NCBI RefSeq assembly: GCF_030812775.1 | Contig: NZ_JAUSTI010000005.1 | Span: 301,156-365,155, forward strand | Source of the DNA: Paenibacillus tundrae | Lineage (GTDB): Bacteria; Bacillota; Bacilli; Paenibacillales; Paenibacillaceae | Reading direction: 5' to 3' | Length of the DNA stretch: 64,000 nt | In this document: positions 43,593-52,440 of the stretch, piece by piece | Numbering within the stretch: the first letter of the stretch is position 1 | Layout of the letters: every line of letters starts with the position of its first letter | Made by a program: the position numbers and the translations under genes | Notes under the pieces: generated by a model | The model's database searches: none | Told to the model about the DNA's origin: nothing | The model's input: only the letters and a program-made list of their open reading frames with translations

Positions 43593-44330
43593 GTGAGAGT
43601 TTTGTATCGCAATAAAAGTGAACAGCATGAGCTGAAAGTCTATGACACGAAGCGTTTATATGAAGAGCAAGGACATTTTCGCGTGTTGGAGTTTTCTAAT
43701 GAAGCTGTTCAGGGGGCAATGGATCTCGACCGCCCTGAACGAATCGTATTGGAATATCCGAGAGCCATGGTACATCTCATGGAACGGAATACGTCTAACT
43801 ATAAATCTGTCTATATCATTGGACATGGGATTGGTACGTTACCTACATATTTGTCGGAGAAGCAGGTAAAGGTAGCAGAGCTTGATGAAGAAGTGCTAGA
43901 GATCAGTCGGACATTCTTTAATTATGCGGGAGACGATGTCAGTGTTGGTGATGGACGTGAATTATTGCAGCAGGAATCTTCTGGTGCATATGATTATATC
44001 GTTGTTGATGCTTTTACAGCTGAGGGGACTCCTAAACAGCTCATCTCAATCCCTTTTTTCAAGATTGTGAAGGAGAAGTTAAGAACAGATGGTATGGTCA
44101 TGCTGAATGTATTTGGCCGGGCAGGTAATGATCAGCTCGTGAATGCAATTCATACGACGTTATGTGAGTTATTTGACTATACACGCTCATTTGCATTGCC
44201 TGTTGAGACGGAGGACGAGCAGCAGAACAGAATTCTTGTAGCTAGTGATCAGCCGATCGCCTTTCAGACCAAACATATGGCAGGATTTGTTGAACAGGAG
44301 CTGGGGGAAGGATATGTGATTCAGGATTAG
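43593..44330 (+). CDS. Spermidine synthase-like protein
   Basis: A 245-residue Rossmann-fold protein of the SpeE-like superfamily. A short N-terminal beta region (LKVYDTKRLYEEQGHFRVLEF) precedes a nucleotide-binding loop (YIIGHGIGTLPTYL), the acidic strand end VAELDEEVLEISRTFF, and a DAFTAEGTPKQL segment. The usual aminopropyltransferase GGGDG motif is replaced by GHGIG, so true spermidine synthesis is doubtful; a methyltransferase-like or binding role is possible. It starts with GTG after GGAAGGA. Monocistronic. Confidence 0.7.
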   Translation: MRVLYRNKSEQHELKVYDTKRLYEEQGHFRVLEFSNEAVQGAMDLDRPERIVLEYPRAMVHLMERNTSNYKSVYIIGHGIGTLPTYLSEKQVKVAELDEEVLEISRTFFNYAGDDVSVGDGRELLQQESSGAYDYIVVDAFTAEGTPKQLISIPFFKIVKEKLRTDGMVMLNVFGRAGNDQLVNAIHTTLCELFDYTRSFALPVETEDEQQNRILVASDQPIAFQTKHMAGFVEQELGEGYVIQD

Positions 44331-44492
44331 ATCTGATCTGCGTAATCCATTCAAAGAATAAATTGGGTTCATTAAATCGTCACTCAATCGTACGTTATTG
44401 TAAATTCTTCACAAACTCTTTATTTCTTCTTAACATCATTCGTATAGAATGGGAGACATATGTCTTTTCAAGAAAAACCGGGGGAAGCAATA

Positions 44493-46106
44493 ATGACCGC
44501 ACAGAACAAAGCAGCAACATTAAAAAGCAAAATAAGAAACGTGAAGAAAATTAGTCTTACCGTCTTATTGAGCGGTCTTGTTACCATCGCTGTTTTAATG
44601 ACTTTGACCATTATCTTTATATCTTTTTATACATCTCAGAAGCAGTCATTGATCGATAACACACTGGCTAGCAATTATTCGAGTGCTACACAGATGAGTC
44701 AGACGCTCGATTCATTGTTTCAATCCATGCAGAGTAGCTTAGAGTATGCAGCACACTCGTTCTCGGATGCGGACTATACAGACACTGCTAGAATTGGAGG
44801 AACGTTGGATCTGATTCGGGGTAGCAGTAACTACTTTAACTCTTTGACGCTTGTGGATAAAACGGGACTTGTTCGAGGTGTCTCGCCAATGGGAGGCAGA
44901 CTGGGTCTTCATATCAGCTCTACGGCAGCTAAGAATGCACTACACTCCAGAACGCCTTATATATCGGAGTCTTATGTTACGCCAATTAGTCAGCGCAGAA
45001 TTGTATTTTTGAGTCAACCGATTTTTGGTTCGAATCAAACCTTTGAGGGTTATGTCAGTGGGAGTATTTATTTGCAAGAGAGTAATATTCTAAGTCATTC
45101 TTTTGGAAGTCAGTTGAAATCCAGTACCGGTTCCTATTTCTTTATCGTGGACGCGAAGGGCACACTGTTATTTCACCCCGATACGGAGCGGATTGGTGAG
45201 AATGTCAGTGACAATACGGTTGTACATAAATTGTTAGATGATCAACAAGGGAAAGTAAGGTACAAGAATCTATCGGGTCTTGATTCACTTGCAGGTTATA
45301 CTAAAGTTCCAACTACCGGCTGGGGAGTTGTAGTAGTCTCACCAACCAAGATTGTATTCGACCAGCTTAGCCATCATATTCGCATGTTGCTGATCTATAC
45401 ATCAGTCCCTTTTGTGGTGTTGACTCTAATTGTCATTCGTGTTGCTCGTAAACTAGCCAGTCCTTTCGTCATTCTTGCAGATTTGGTTAACCGGGTGGAT
45501 CAAGGCAAGGTAGACTTACCTGTGATGAAGCCACACTGGAATCGTGAGGCTGACCTTCTTACACAAGCCGTACTCGGTGCGCTTGCGAGCTTTCGCAAGC
45601 AGACGGATCAGCTAACGTATGATGCTAGAACGGATGTACTGACAGGAATGACGAATCGCAGAACGTTTGAAGAAGTTATTCAACATTGGATCGATGAAGA
45701 GATTCCTTTTTCTCTGATCGTTATCGATATAGATCGATTCAAGTCAATTAACGATACGTATGGACATCATACAGGAGACATCGTGTTGAAACATATTGCT
45801 GAACTGATTCGACAGGCCGTACGATCTCAGGATGTATGTTCCCGCTTTGGAGGAGAAGAGTTCGTCGTGCTGCTGCGTCAGACCAAATCAAGTACTGCCT
45901 ACCAGGTGGCCGAATATATTCGTTCCAGTGTAGAGAATAGCGCAATGCCTATCGATCGAGCTGTTACAATATCGGCAGGTATAGCGGAATATCCTATTCA
46001 TTCAGCGGCAGCGATGGAGTTGTTTCATTTAGCAGATACGGCTCTGTATCAGGCCAAAGAAGAAGGGCGCAATCGGACAATCACCATTCAATCGGTAGAG
46101 AAATAA
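44493..46106 (+). CDS. Membrane diguanylate cyclase with dCache sensor
   Basis: A 537-residue cyclic di-GMP synthase. TM1 (about 20-45), an extracytoplasmic double-Cache region (about 45-305; HPDTERIGENVSDN lies in the second lobe), TM2 (about 310-335), a HAMP-like linker, then GGDEF (about 370-530). The active site is RFGGEEF, and RSQD five residues upstream forms an inhibitory I-site. It should sense an extracellular small molecule. The ATG at 44493 follows GGGGGAAG; the frame also opens at 44460 without a ribosome site. Confidence 0.92.
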   Translation: MTAQNKAATLKSKIRNVKKISLTVLLSGLVTIAVLMTLTIIFISFYTSQKQSLIDNTLASNYSSATQMSQTLDSLFQSMQSSLEYAAHSFSDADYTDTARIGGTLDLIRGSSNYFNSLTLVDKTGLVRGVSPMGGRLGLHISSTAAKNALHSRTPYISESYVTPISQRRIVFLSQPIFGSNQTFEGYVSGSIYLQESNILSHSFGSQLKSSTGSYFFIVDAKGTLLFHPDTERIGENVSDNTVVHKLLDDQQGKVRYKNLSGLDSLAGYTKVPTTGWGVVVVSPTKIVFDQLSHHIRMLLIYTSVPFVVLTLIVIRVARKLASPFVILADLVNRVDQGKVDLPVMKPHWNREADLLTQAVLGALASFRKQTDQLTYDARTDVLTGMTNRRTFEEVIQHWIDEEIPFSLIVIDIDRFKSINDTYGHHTGDIVLKHIAELIRQAVRSQDVCSRFGGEEFVVLLRQTKSSTAYQVAEYIRSSVENSAMPIDRAVTISAGIAEYPIHSAAAMELFHLADTALYQAKEEGRNRTITIQSVEK

Positions 46107-46110
46107 AACA

Positions 46111-46154
46111 GAAAAAAGAAGCTGCTTCGTATGCACGGAGCAGCTTCTTTCCTT
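46111..46154. terminator. Bidirectional terminator
   Basis: GAAGCTGCT and AGCAGCTTC form the stem, flanked by an A tract on the left and T-rich DNA on the right. It lies between convergent genes and can serve both. Confidence 0.85.
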
Positions 46155-46515
46155 ATTCCACTTGCTGTGATTTGGCGATAACTTCGTTCGTGTATTGTTC
46201 TCCCCAGTCTCGCATGCTGTAAATAATCGGCCTTAACGTTTCACCAAAGGGGGTTAACGAATATTCCACTTTAGGTGGAACCTGAGGATACACCTCTCGG
46301 TGTACGATACCGCTATTTTCAAGCTCTCTTAACTGCAAAGTGAGCATCCGCTGTGTGATATCCGGGAATAACTTACGTAACTCATTGAATCGCAAAGCAC
46401 CTGAGAACAGGTGATATAAAATAGCGCCTTTCCACTTTCCCCCAATGACACTAAGTGTGACTTCTACAGAACAACCATATGGCTTGGGACAAAGGTTAGC
46501 GGAATTCTGTTTCAT
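46153..46515 (-). CDS. HxlR family transcriptional regulator
   Basis: A 120-residue winged-helix regulator with a Cys near the N terminus ([22 protein letters not shown]), then [24 protein letters not shown] and [16 protein letters not shown]. Cys12 and Cys18 near the family motif are placed where thiol-sensing members such as YodB and HypR have their redox Cys. The start at 46515 is chosen since GGAGG ends 8 bases before it; the longer frame begins with a TTG. Its target is not evident; the next gene upstream is separated by its own terminator. Confidence 0.9.
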   Translation of the reverse strand: MKQNSANLCPKPYGCSVEVTLSVIGGKWKGAILYHLFSGALRFNELRKLFPDITQRMLTLQLRELENSGIVHREVYPQVPPKVEYSLTPFGETLRPIIYSMRDWGEQYTNEVIAKSQQVE

Positions 46516-46689
46516 GGATTGCACCTCCAATATAAGGGTGGCAATGCAGTACCTATATTGATACTACAACCTTATATAGACTGTATACTTCTAATGACAG
46601 CATATCATGGTTAAGGTACATTATAAACCCTGCAATGATATATAAGGGATTGATGTATTTCCCAATAAGACCTCGAAAAAAACGGAAAA

Positions 46690-46727
46690 ACCCCGAAATT
46701 CGCAATGCGAAACATCGAGGTTTAAAA
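46690..46727 (-). terminator. Terminator of the Gfo/Idh/MocA gene
   Basis: On the minus strand AACCTCGA...TTTCGC pairs with GCGAAA...TTCGGGGTT, followed by TTTTCC. It ends the oxidoreductase transcript before the HxlR gene. Confidence 0.8.
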
Positions 46728-46793
46728 ATATATAATTTCTGAGTAGGTGTGGGGATGCTCAACGGATTGTTGTTAATGAATAGCGTATAAACG

Positions 46794-47786
46794 TCATACG
46801 AGTGCCGAAAGGATTGCGTCACATAATGCCATGGTTTTAATATTATCTTGACCACTAGAATGTGGCAAAGAATGATCGCGGCAACATTCCGTAAAGTGTA
46901 CCATCTCCCCAACGAACCCTCTTAGATAAAGGTCTCGATGAGTTCCAGACATAGGGGAAGCAGAAGGTGTGTACACGATATCCTGCTCCGCTAGAGATTT
47001 CCAAGGTAGATTATTAAAGGTCTGAGAGGAATGAATCGTAAGTTTAGTTACCTCATCTGCTGACGCAAATCCGTTGTCAAATGTCACTAGTACATGCTCA
47101 CTCTCACGTGACCAAGCGCTCATACCTGTGAAATATGCGCTACCTACGATGCCTTGGTCAAACACGAAGGAAATACTCTGATTGATGTGCTCGCCATCCC
47201 TAACTGTCGTACCCGTAACCTTCACCATTTCACCGAAGAGGAAGCGCATCAGATCCACCATATGAATGGCCGCAAGTTTGATAAACTGTTCTTCATCTTT
47301 GCAGAATGGAGTGCTATCGACAGCGAACCTCACCTGAAATGACCGGACTTTCCCCAGTGTCCCGCCATCGATCAACTCTTTTAATTTCAGATACACGGGA
47401 GCATAACGTTTCATAAACCCCACCATGAGCACCACTCCAGCTTGCTTGGCCGCGTCAGATACCATCTTCGCTTCTGCTGCATTCCATCCCAGTGGTTTGT
47501 CTACATAGACATTTTTGCCTGCGCGGATACATTCCATCGTCAGAATAACTTGATCCTGGGGTTGTGCCACGACAACGACCCCGTCACAGTCCTCATGCTC
47601 AAGCATAAGGTGTACATTATCATAAGCCTGTCCTATGCTGCCGAAGCGAAGAAGAGCGGCTTGGGAGCGCTCCAAACTACGGGTAGCAATACCTTGGATG
47701 ATGGCTCCAGCTTCAATAGCGGAAGGATAGATATTGGTAGATGCATGAAATCCTGCACCGATAAAATAAAGCTTTATTGGATTCAA
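46794..47786 (-). CDS. Gfo/Idh/MocA family oxidoreductase
   Basis: A 330-residue NAD(P)-dependent dehydrogenase, of the kind acting on sugars or inositols. An N-terminal Rossmann fold (FIGAGFHASTNIYPSA at about 6-21; a degenerate dinucleotide motif) is followed by the family signature KPLGWNAAEA, whose Lys is catalytic, and a C-terminal beta-sheet domain with HMVDLMRFLFG. The TTG start at 47786 is chosen because AAGGAG ends 9 bases earlier. Monocistronic; substrate unknown. Confidence 0.9.
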   Translation of the reverse strand: MNPIKLYFIGAGFHASTNIYPSAIEAGAIIQGIATRSLERSQAALLRFGSIGQAYDNVHLMLEHEDCDGVVVVAQPQDQVILTMECIRAGKNVYVDKPLGWNAAEAKMVSDAAKQAGVVLMVGFMKRYAPVYLKLKELIDGGTLGKVRSFQVRFAVDSTPFCKDEEQFIKLAAIHMVDLMRFLFGEMVKVTGTTVRDGEHINQSISFVFDQGIVGSAYFTGMSAWSRESEHVLVTFDNGFASADEVTKLTIHSSQTFNNLPWKSLAEQDIVYTPSASPMSGTHRDLYLRGFVGEMVHFTECCRDHSLPHSSGQDNIKTMALCDAILSALV

Positions 47787-48032
47787 TGTGACTCGCTCCT
47801 TCGTTGTGATTACCAAACGTCTACATCATTGATGAAACGGATTGGATAATACAAGCTAATTTTGTCCTAACGATAGGAGATTCTATGATATTTAAAAAGG
47901 ACATATGTCCTATCTGCTATACAAATGAAAACGTATTGCATTCTTCTTCCATAACATGTATACTCTACATTACCGCACAACGATTCTTTGTTGTCAGGAT
48001 GCTTTTCATCATAGTGAAAAGTTACATATTAT

Positions 48033-48117
<85 letters not shown>

Positions 48118-48128
48118 TCTACGTTCAT

Positions 48129-48174
48129 AGAAAGACCCGTTCATTGCGATGAAGCAAAGAACGGGTCTTTCTAT
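48129..48174 (+). terminator. Terminator of tRNA-Leu
   Basis: AGAAAGACCCGTTC pairs with GAACGGGTCTTTCT around a 16-base loop, with a short T-rich tail. The symmetric A/T flanks could serve the convergent gene too. Confidence 0.82.
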
Positions 48175-48194
48175 ATTACGCCTGCATTTTGGCT

Positions 48195-48380
48195 TCAACG
48201 ATTCATACGGAGCCCATACTTGGCGATGAATAATCCAGCGAAGGCTCCGATCATTCCAAAGATTGCGACACTACCCATAACACCATAGCTTTGGAGACGA
48301 AAGAGAAAAGCGACCCCACTGCCAAATGTCGTTCCGGCTAGAAATCCAAGAGAAATGCCGATATCCTTATCTAATTTCAT
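48195..48380 (-). CDS. Small two-helix membrane protein
   Basis: A 61-residue protein with two hydrophobic segments (about 9-27 and 33-54; IGISLGFLAGTTFGSG and SVAIFGMIGAFAGLF) and a basic C terminus, so it is probably an integral membrane peptide. I do not recognise a family. The ATG at 48380 has AGGTG 6 bases upstream, while the longer frame (to 48431) has no ribosome site. It is convergent with tRNA-Leu. Confidence 0.6.
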   Translation of the reverse strand: MKLDKDIGISLGFLAGTTFGSGVAFLFRLQSYGVMGSVAIFGMIGAFAGLFIAKYGLRMNR

Positions 48381-48606
48381 ATGATCACCTGTCTTTTGAG
48401 TGTTGTAGTGAATGGAATGAACCCAACACAACTAGCGGGAACTGAAGTTGGATTATTTTTGTGTAGGTTAGTACGTTCTGGCGGTGTGCTGACTTAGTGG
48501 TATTGTGTGGATTTTCCAGTGAGAATATACAATAGATCTATCAAGATCAGGAAGTGGAAAGAACGGTTGTAATTCCGGTAGAGAAGTTATACCATTTTGT
48601 CATATT

Positions 48607-48649
48607 AAAAAGGCTCTGTATTCCTTAAGGAATAACAGAGCCTTTTGGT
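48607..48649 (-). terminator. Terminator of the double-HTH gene
   Basis: AAAAAGGCTCTGT pairs with ACAGAGCCTTTT around ATTCCTTAAGGAAT. The A run on the left gives a T run on the minus strand after the 48662-49258 gene. Confidence 0.85.
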
Positions 48650-48661
48650 TGCTCGCTAATT

Positions 48662-49258
48662 TTAGTTATTGTGACGATCTTTCAAGATGACATCTGCGAA
48701 CAAAATGGTCTTCGGAATGCGGAAGAATTGCTCCGCTTGTTCTTGAAACGCAGCAGAAGGCAGCGTTCCCTGATGCAGCCATTTGCGGAAGGTGCCGGGG
48801 TGAACCCCGATCCAGTGGCTGACATCTGTCACCGACAAATCATGGACCATGCACAAGCCTGTCAAGATACGGTTACTTACCGGAGAACGGGTCACCGTAC
48901 GCTTCATGAAACGGGAAGGCTCGGGTTGACAAATAACTGGACTCTGACGCACAACCTCTTCATTAAAAAGAATGTGGCGTGGATATCCAAGTAATTGACA
49001 AGCCTTGTCCAAATTGGTACTGCCGGGTATCCGCCCTTCATACACCCACGCGCTTACACTGCGTGAAGAGATGGATAAGTCTTCAGCGAGCTGGGACAAC
49101 TTAATATCATTGGCCATCAGCACGGCTAGAAGAACACGGTTGCGAATTTGACAGCGTGTCGGTTTACGGAACCGTTTGACACGGACGCCTTTTCCCAAAT
49201 ATTTACGGTTGATCAGAGACCACGCCTGGATGGAATGTTGTTCTGGTTGATTAGGCAT
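48662..49258 (-). CDS. Protein with two tandem helix-turn-helix repeats
   Basis: A 198-residue putative DNA-binding protein made of an internal duplication. Repeat 1 (about 40-105; RNRVLLAVLMANDIKLSQLA, SSRSVSAWVYEGRIP, CQLLGYPRHILFNEEV) and repeat 2 (about 125-190; SNRILTGLCMVHDLSVTDVS, HPGTFRKWLHQGTLP, QFFRIPKTILFADVI) follow the same pattern of an XRE-like HTH plus a hydrophobic ILF tail. Some homologues are annotated as XRE-type. GGAGG lies 5-6 bases before the ATG at 49258. Role unknown. Confidence 0.72.
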   Translation of the reverse strand: MPNQPEQHSIQAWSLINRKYLGKGVRVKRFRKPTRCQIRNRVLLAVLMANDIKLSQLAEDLSISSRSVSAWVYEGRIPGSTNLDKACQLLGYPRHILFNEEVVRQSPVICQPEPSRFMKRTVTRSPVSNRILTGLCMVHDLSVTDVSHWIGVHPGTFRKWLHQGTLPSAAFQEQAEQFFRIPKTILFADVILKDRHNN

Positions 49259-49703
49259 ATTTCCTCCGATTTTTTTAACCAAATACTACAATAAGAGTTG
49301 GGGTACTTTCAAGTGCCTGTTGAACTGAATCGAATTATATGAGCTGTGGAGTCGGTCAGGAAGGAGGAGTTATGAACTAGTGGGTGTGCAAATTGCATCC
49401 TAGTATATTCCTAGATTACAATGATTCACTAAATTTACGAGGAGAAATAGAGCGTATTGAATAATAAAGTGATTCTTAAGAACTATTTTTAGGACTAATT
49501 TACTTTTTACTGAATTTTGTTGATGCAATGCGGTTTATTTACCTTATTTCCCCAAGATTATTGGATTTTCGTGAATGGCTTGTTTCAGCAATGTGCACAA
49601 ATCTGAAATGTGAAATCCGCAAGTTTAACTAGGTAGTTGGCTTGTCAAAATCTCTTATTCTTACATATCTTGTAGGATGACTAAGGGGAGAGAGGTGGGA
49701 AAC
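49259..49703. other. Gene-free AT-rich interval
   Basis: 445 bases between divergent genes, with no convincing frame or RNA gene. A weak promoter for the holin gene may use TTGTCA (49642-49647) and TATCTT (49666-49671), 18 bases apart. Confidence 0.4.
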
Positions 49704-50216
49704 GTGTATCCGGCCGTAAATACACTTGCTGCAATTTCAGGGGCGTTCGTGACGTTTGCTTTTGGAGGATGGGATCAATTGCTTAGTCTGCTTGCCATTG
49801 CTATGGCTGTCGATTATGTAACGGGGATTGCAGCCGCCGTAAGGACAGGAACAGGGTTAAACAGCAATATTGGGTTCTGGGGACTTGCGCGCAAGGGCTT
49901 GATGCTGACCGTTATTCTGCTGGCACATCGGATCGATTTATTAATGGGGACGGATATTATCAAAGGCGGGGCGATATATTTTTATCTGGTAAATGAATTG
50001 ATATCGATTACTGAAAACTATGCCAAGATCGGTCTTCCATTGCCGAACAAGCTTAGACAGGCCATTGCTGTACTTAAGAAACAGGAAGAGTTGTCCGATA
50101 AGGAGTGGGCGAAGCCGACTAATACAGAACATCAGAAGTCCAAATCCGAGCAAGAGAAGCAGCAGAAATCTGTGGACAGCGTCAGTGAGCCAGAAGAAGA
50201 ACAACCCACAAAGTAG
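49704..50216 (+). CDS. Phage-type holin family protein
   Basis: A 170-residue protein of the TcdE/Cph1-type toxin-secretion and phage-lysis holins. Three or four membrane segments occupy about 5-110 (AISGAFVTFAFGG, LLSLLAIAMAVDYVTG, GLMLTVILLAHRIDLL, FYLVNELISITEN). The family signature DYVTGIAAA is clear. A hydrophilic Glu/Lys/Ser tail of ~50 residues follows, longer than usual. GTG 49704 follows GAGAGGTGGG and is preferred; an ATG at 49677 would add 9 residues. No endolysin or other phage gene is near, so it is a lone holin. Confidence 0.85.
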   Translation: MYPAVNTLAAISGAFVTFAFGGWDQLLSLLAIAMAVDYVTGIAAAVRTGTGLNSNIGFWGLARKGLMLTVILLAHRIDLLMGTDIIKGGAIYFYLVNELISITENYAKIGLPLPNKLRQAIAVLKKQEELSDKEWAKPTNTEHQKSKSEQEKQQKSVDSVSEPEEEQPTK

Positions 50217-50365
50217 CCTTTTTGGATTGTGTATGTCTTTATTTTGCTTATTCGTCTAGAGAACGTTTTCAAGTATCCTTTCGTAATAGATAACGTTATG
50301 ATATATTTTGAATACATGAAAAAACATTCATTCCACTATTAATTCACAAACGAGGTGTTTGTTCG

Positions 50366-50653
50366 ATGATTAAACATATTGTCCTGTTCAAAATGAAAGA
50401 TCGTTCACCAGAACGTATTGAAGAAGCTGCCAATGTGCTTCGTAACTTGGAAGGTAAAATTGATGTTCTTGTATCGCTGGATGTAGGTATAGACGTGCTT
50501 CGCTCAGACAGATCCTTTGATATTTCTCTGACAGCCGAGTTTGCATCTCTTGATGATCTGCAAGCGTATCAGGTACATCCGCTTCATCAAGAAGTAATTA
50601 AGTATATGAACGAAGTTAGAGAACAATCGATCGCCGTTGACTACGAATTCTAA
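50366..50653 (+). CDS. Dabb (stress-responsive A/B barrel) protein
   Basis: A 95-residue dimeric alpha-beta barrel protein. The family's opening MIKHIVLFKMKDRSPE and the closing AYQVHPLHQEVIKYM segment are both present. Dabb proteins include stress proteins and small cyclases; this one's role is unknown. The ATG is preceded by GAGGTG. It is followed closely by a small membrane-peptide gene and a HepT-like gene on the same strand, possibly one transcript. Confidence 0.9.
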   Translation: MIKHIVLFKMKDRSPERIEEAANVLRNLEGKIDVLVSLDVGIDVLRSDRSFDISLTAEFASLDDLQAYQVHPLHQEVIKYMNEVREQSIAVDYEF

Positions 50654-50693
50654 TTTGCGTATCTCATTAAGAAGCGACTAAAGGAGAGCGGGT

Positions 50694-50804
50694 ATGAGCG
50701 ATTTAAGAGACGTAATGGAATTTTTATATATTTTTATCGTGTTCCTGATCGCTTGTCCTGTGATGATATTTTGGTTGAAACGAAGAGGCAAACGGAACCG
50801 ATAA
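50694..50804 (+). CDS. 36-residue membrane microprotein
   Basis: ATG 50694 opens a 36-codon frame ending TAA at 50804, preceded by AAAGGAGAG about 6 bases upstream. The peptide has a short acidic start (MSDLRDVMEF), a single hydrophobic helix (about 10-28, LYIFIVFLIACPVMIFW) and a basic end (KRRGKRNR), the usual layout of a single-span membrane peptide. It lies between the Dabb and HepT-like genes with tight spacing. Function unknown. Confidence 0.6.
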   Translation: MSDLRDVMEFLYIFIVFLIACPVMIFWLKRRGKRNR

Positions 50805-50829
50805 TTCACTGAACAGGAAGTGAAATGTA

Positions 50830-51285
50830 TTGTACTACGTAAATAAAGAGCAGATTGCCCATAGGCTTGCTGCGGTACCGGAGGTAGCCGAGGGGCTACG
50901 CCTTTCAACACAAGCCTGGGATGGCGGTCTTATGATGGGGCTGGTGCAGGAACGATGTCTGCATCTGGCGATTGAGATCGTCACGGACGTCGGAAGCTAT
51001 CTCATCGATGGTTTTATTATGAGGGATGCTAGCAGCTATGACGATATTATCGAGATTAATCATGAAGAGAAGGTATTTGACGCTTCAATATACGAAGTGC
51101 TTCGTCAGCTTGTTACTTTGCGGAAGCCACTCGTACAAGATTATTTCAGTTGGAATCGAGGAGAACTGCATCCACTGAGTTCAGACCTACCCGAAATACT
51201 TGAACGCTTTGCAGACCAAGTGAGCGCTTATGTAGATCGAGAACTCGATCCTTTTACGAATCAGGCAGATCGAGGGACAGAGTAA
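50830..51285 (+). CDS. HepT-like/DUF86 protein (YutE-like)
   Basis: A 151-residue helical protein of the DUF86 superfamily, like Bacillus YutE. HepT toxins use an RNase motif R-x4-H-x-Y; here the matching segment is Arg98-Lys-Pro-Leu-Val-Gln103-Asp-Tyr105, with Gln in place of His, so nuclease activity is doubtful. No MNT-type nucleotidyltransferase antitoxin gene is adjacent. It starts with TTG at 50830 after AGGAAGTGA. It is followed 18 bases later by the DUF4261 gene, suggesting co-transcription. Confidence 0.78.
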   Translation: MYYVNKEQIAHRLAAVPEVAEGLRLSTQAWDGGLMMGLVQERCLHLAIEIVTDVGSYLIDGFIMRDASSYDDIIEINHEEKVFDASIYEVLRQLVTLRKPLVQDYFSWNRGELHPLSSDLPEILERFADQVSAYVDRELDPFTNQADRGTE

Positions 51286-51303
51286 GGAATGAGGGGAAGC
51301 AGC

Positions 51304-52272
51304 ATGACAGATATACAGAATGAAGAATTAAAAGGAAATGACAAGCAGGATGCGCCATCTGGATTTCATCCGGTTTACATGGTTGAACTGTTGTTTGACA
51401 AGTGCCCGGAAATCAATCACGTTCGTTTGCAAGAAGCGCTAAGTCGTTATACGGGACAAGTTCGACTTACTGTGAAACAACAAACTGCAGTCACGAACAG
51501 CGACAAGCAACCGCAAGAAACAAATTCGCAGGATGAGATCCATGCTTCAGCAGAGTCGAACGCAGAGATGCTGGTTTTCTACCATCTGGATCACAAGGTT
51601 TCATTCCAGGAAGGGGATATCCCAGCACAAACCTGTATGCTTGCCGCGACTGAGATGAAGGATATCTCACGCTTTGCAGGTGCACTTCAGCAAGCTTGGC
51701 ATTGGACAGAGGCAGAACAGGCAGTCCAGGGAGCTACGTATTCGATTCGGATTCACGATATGTTTACTGCTGCGCTGCCGCGCAAGCAGCGATTAGGGCT
51801 GTTCCAGAAGACATTGCAGGCTGTGCTTGAAGTCTTGCCGTGTGAGGCGATGTATTGGTACGGCAGTGATAAACTTGTTGAACCAGCAGCGTATAAGCAA
51901 TCACAGGAACGAGAAGAGCATCTCTATGCAGCGATGAACGTCAGAATGTATCAGGCTGGTGGAACAGAAGAGCAGCGCGAACTTGTGATGGATACGGTTG
52001 GACTGTCCGCGCTCGGGGTTCCTGATGTTCAGTGTCACTTCACTGGTCTTGATCCAGATACAGTGGCTCAAACCTTGCTTGGAGCAGCATACTACATATT
52101 CGATCAAGGTGATGTGCTACAGGATGGACAAACGCTGGGTTCCTCGGGCGGGCGACGCTGGCGGTGTGAACACCAAGCCGCACTGATTGCCCCGGGACGT
52201 TATGTTATTGATCTTGATCCTGGGAATACAAATGAAGATTCTTCGTTGGAACCAGCTCAGCATAACCGTTAA
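51304..52272 (+). CDS. DUF4261 domain protein
   Basis: A 322-residue cytoplasmic protein. The C-terminal ~110 residues (LVMDTVGLSALGVPDVQCHF, YYIFDQGD) match the DUF4261 pattern, and the rest is alpha/beta with a Gln/Ser/Glu-rich insert at about 60-85. The family is common in Bacillales but has no known function. The ATG at 51304 follows GAGGGGAAG; an upstream ATG at 51289 has a poorer site. Probably co-transcribed with the HepT-like gene before it. Confidence 0.75.
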   Translation: MTDIQNEELKGNDKQDAPSGFHPVYMVELLFDKCPEINHVRLQEALSRYTGQVRLTVKQQTAVTNSDKQPQETNSQDEIHASAESNAEMLVFYHLDHKVSFQEGDIPAQTCMLAATEMKDISRFAGALQQAWHWTEAEQAVQGATYSIRIHDMFTAALPRKQRLGLFQKTLQAVLEVLPCEAMYWYGSDKLVEPAAYKQSQEREEHLYAAMNVRMYQAGGTEEQRELVMDTVGLSALGVPDVQCHFTGLDPDTVAQTLLGAAYYIFDQGDVLQDGQTLGSSGGRRWRCEHQAALIAPGRYVIDLDPGNTNEDSSLEPAQHNR

Positions 52273-52440
52273 ACGTAACGGTGAGAGTATGACCATGAAA
52301 GTTTTTTGATATTTGGAGTGTCAGGTCAAGCCCTTACTGACTATACTGCATCAACAGAGTAGGCATTCGCCCGGGTTAGTAAGTCACAACATCAGTGCTT
52401 GTAATCCGGTACTTAACTCGAAGAAGAGGAGAGATGTTGC

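Noticed and set aside
46553..46912. 119-codon minus-strand frame
   Set aside because: It overlaps the end of the Gfo/Idh/MocA gene and its terminator in another frame, with no motif.
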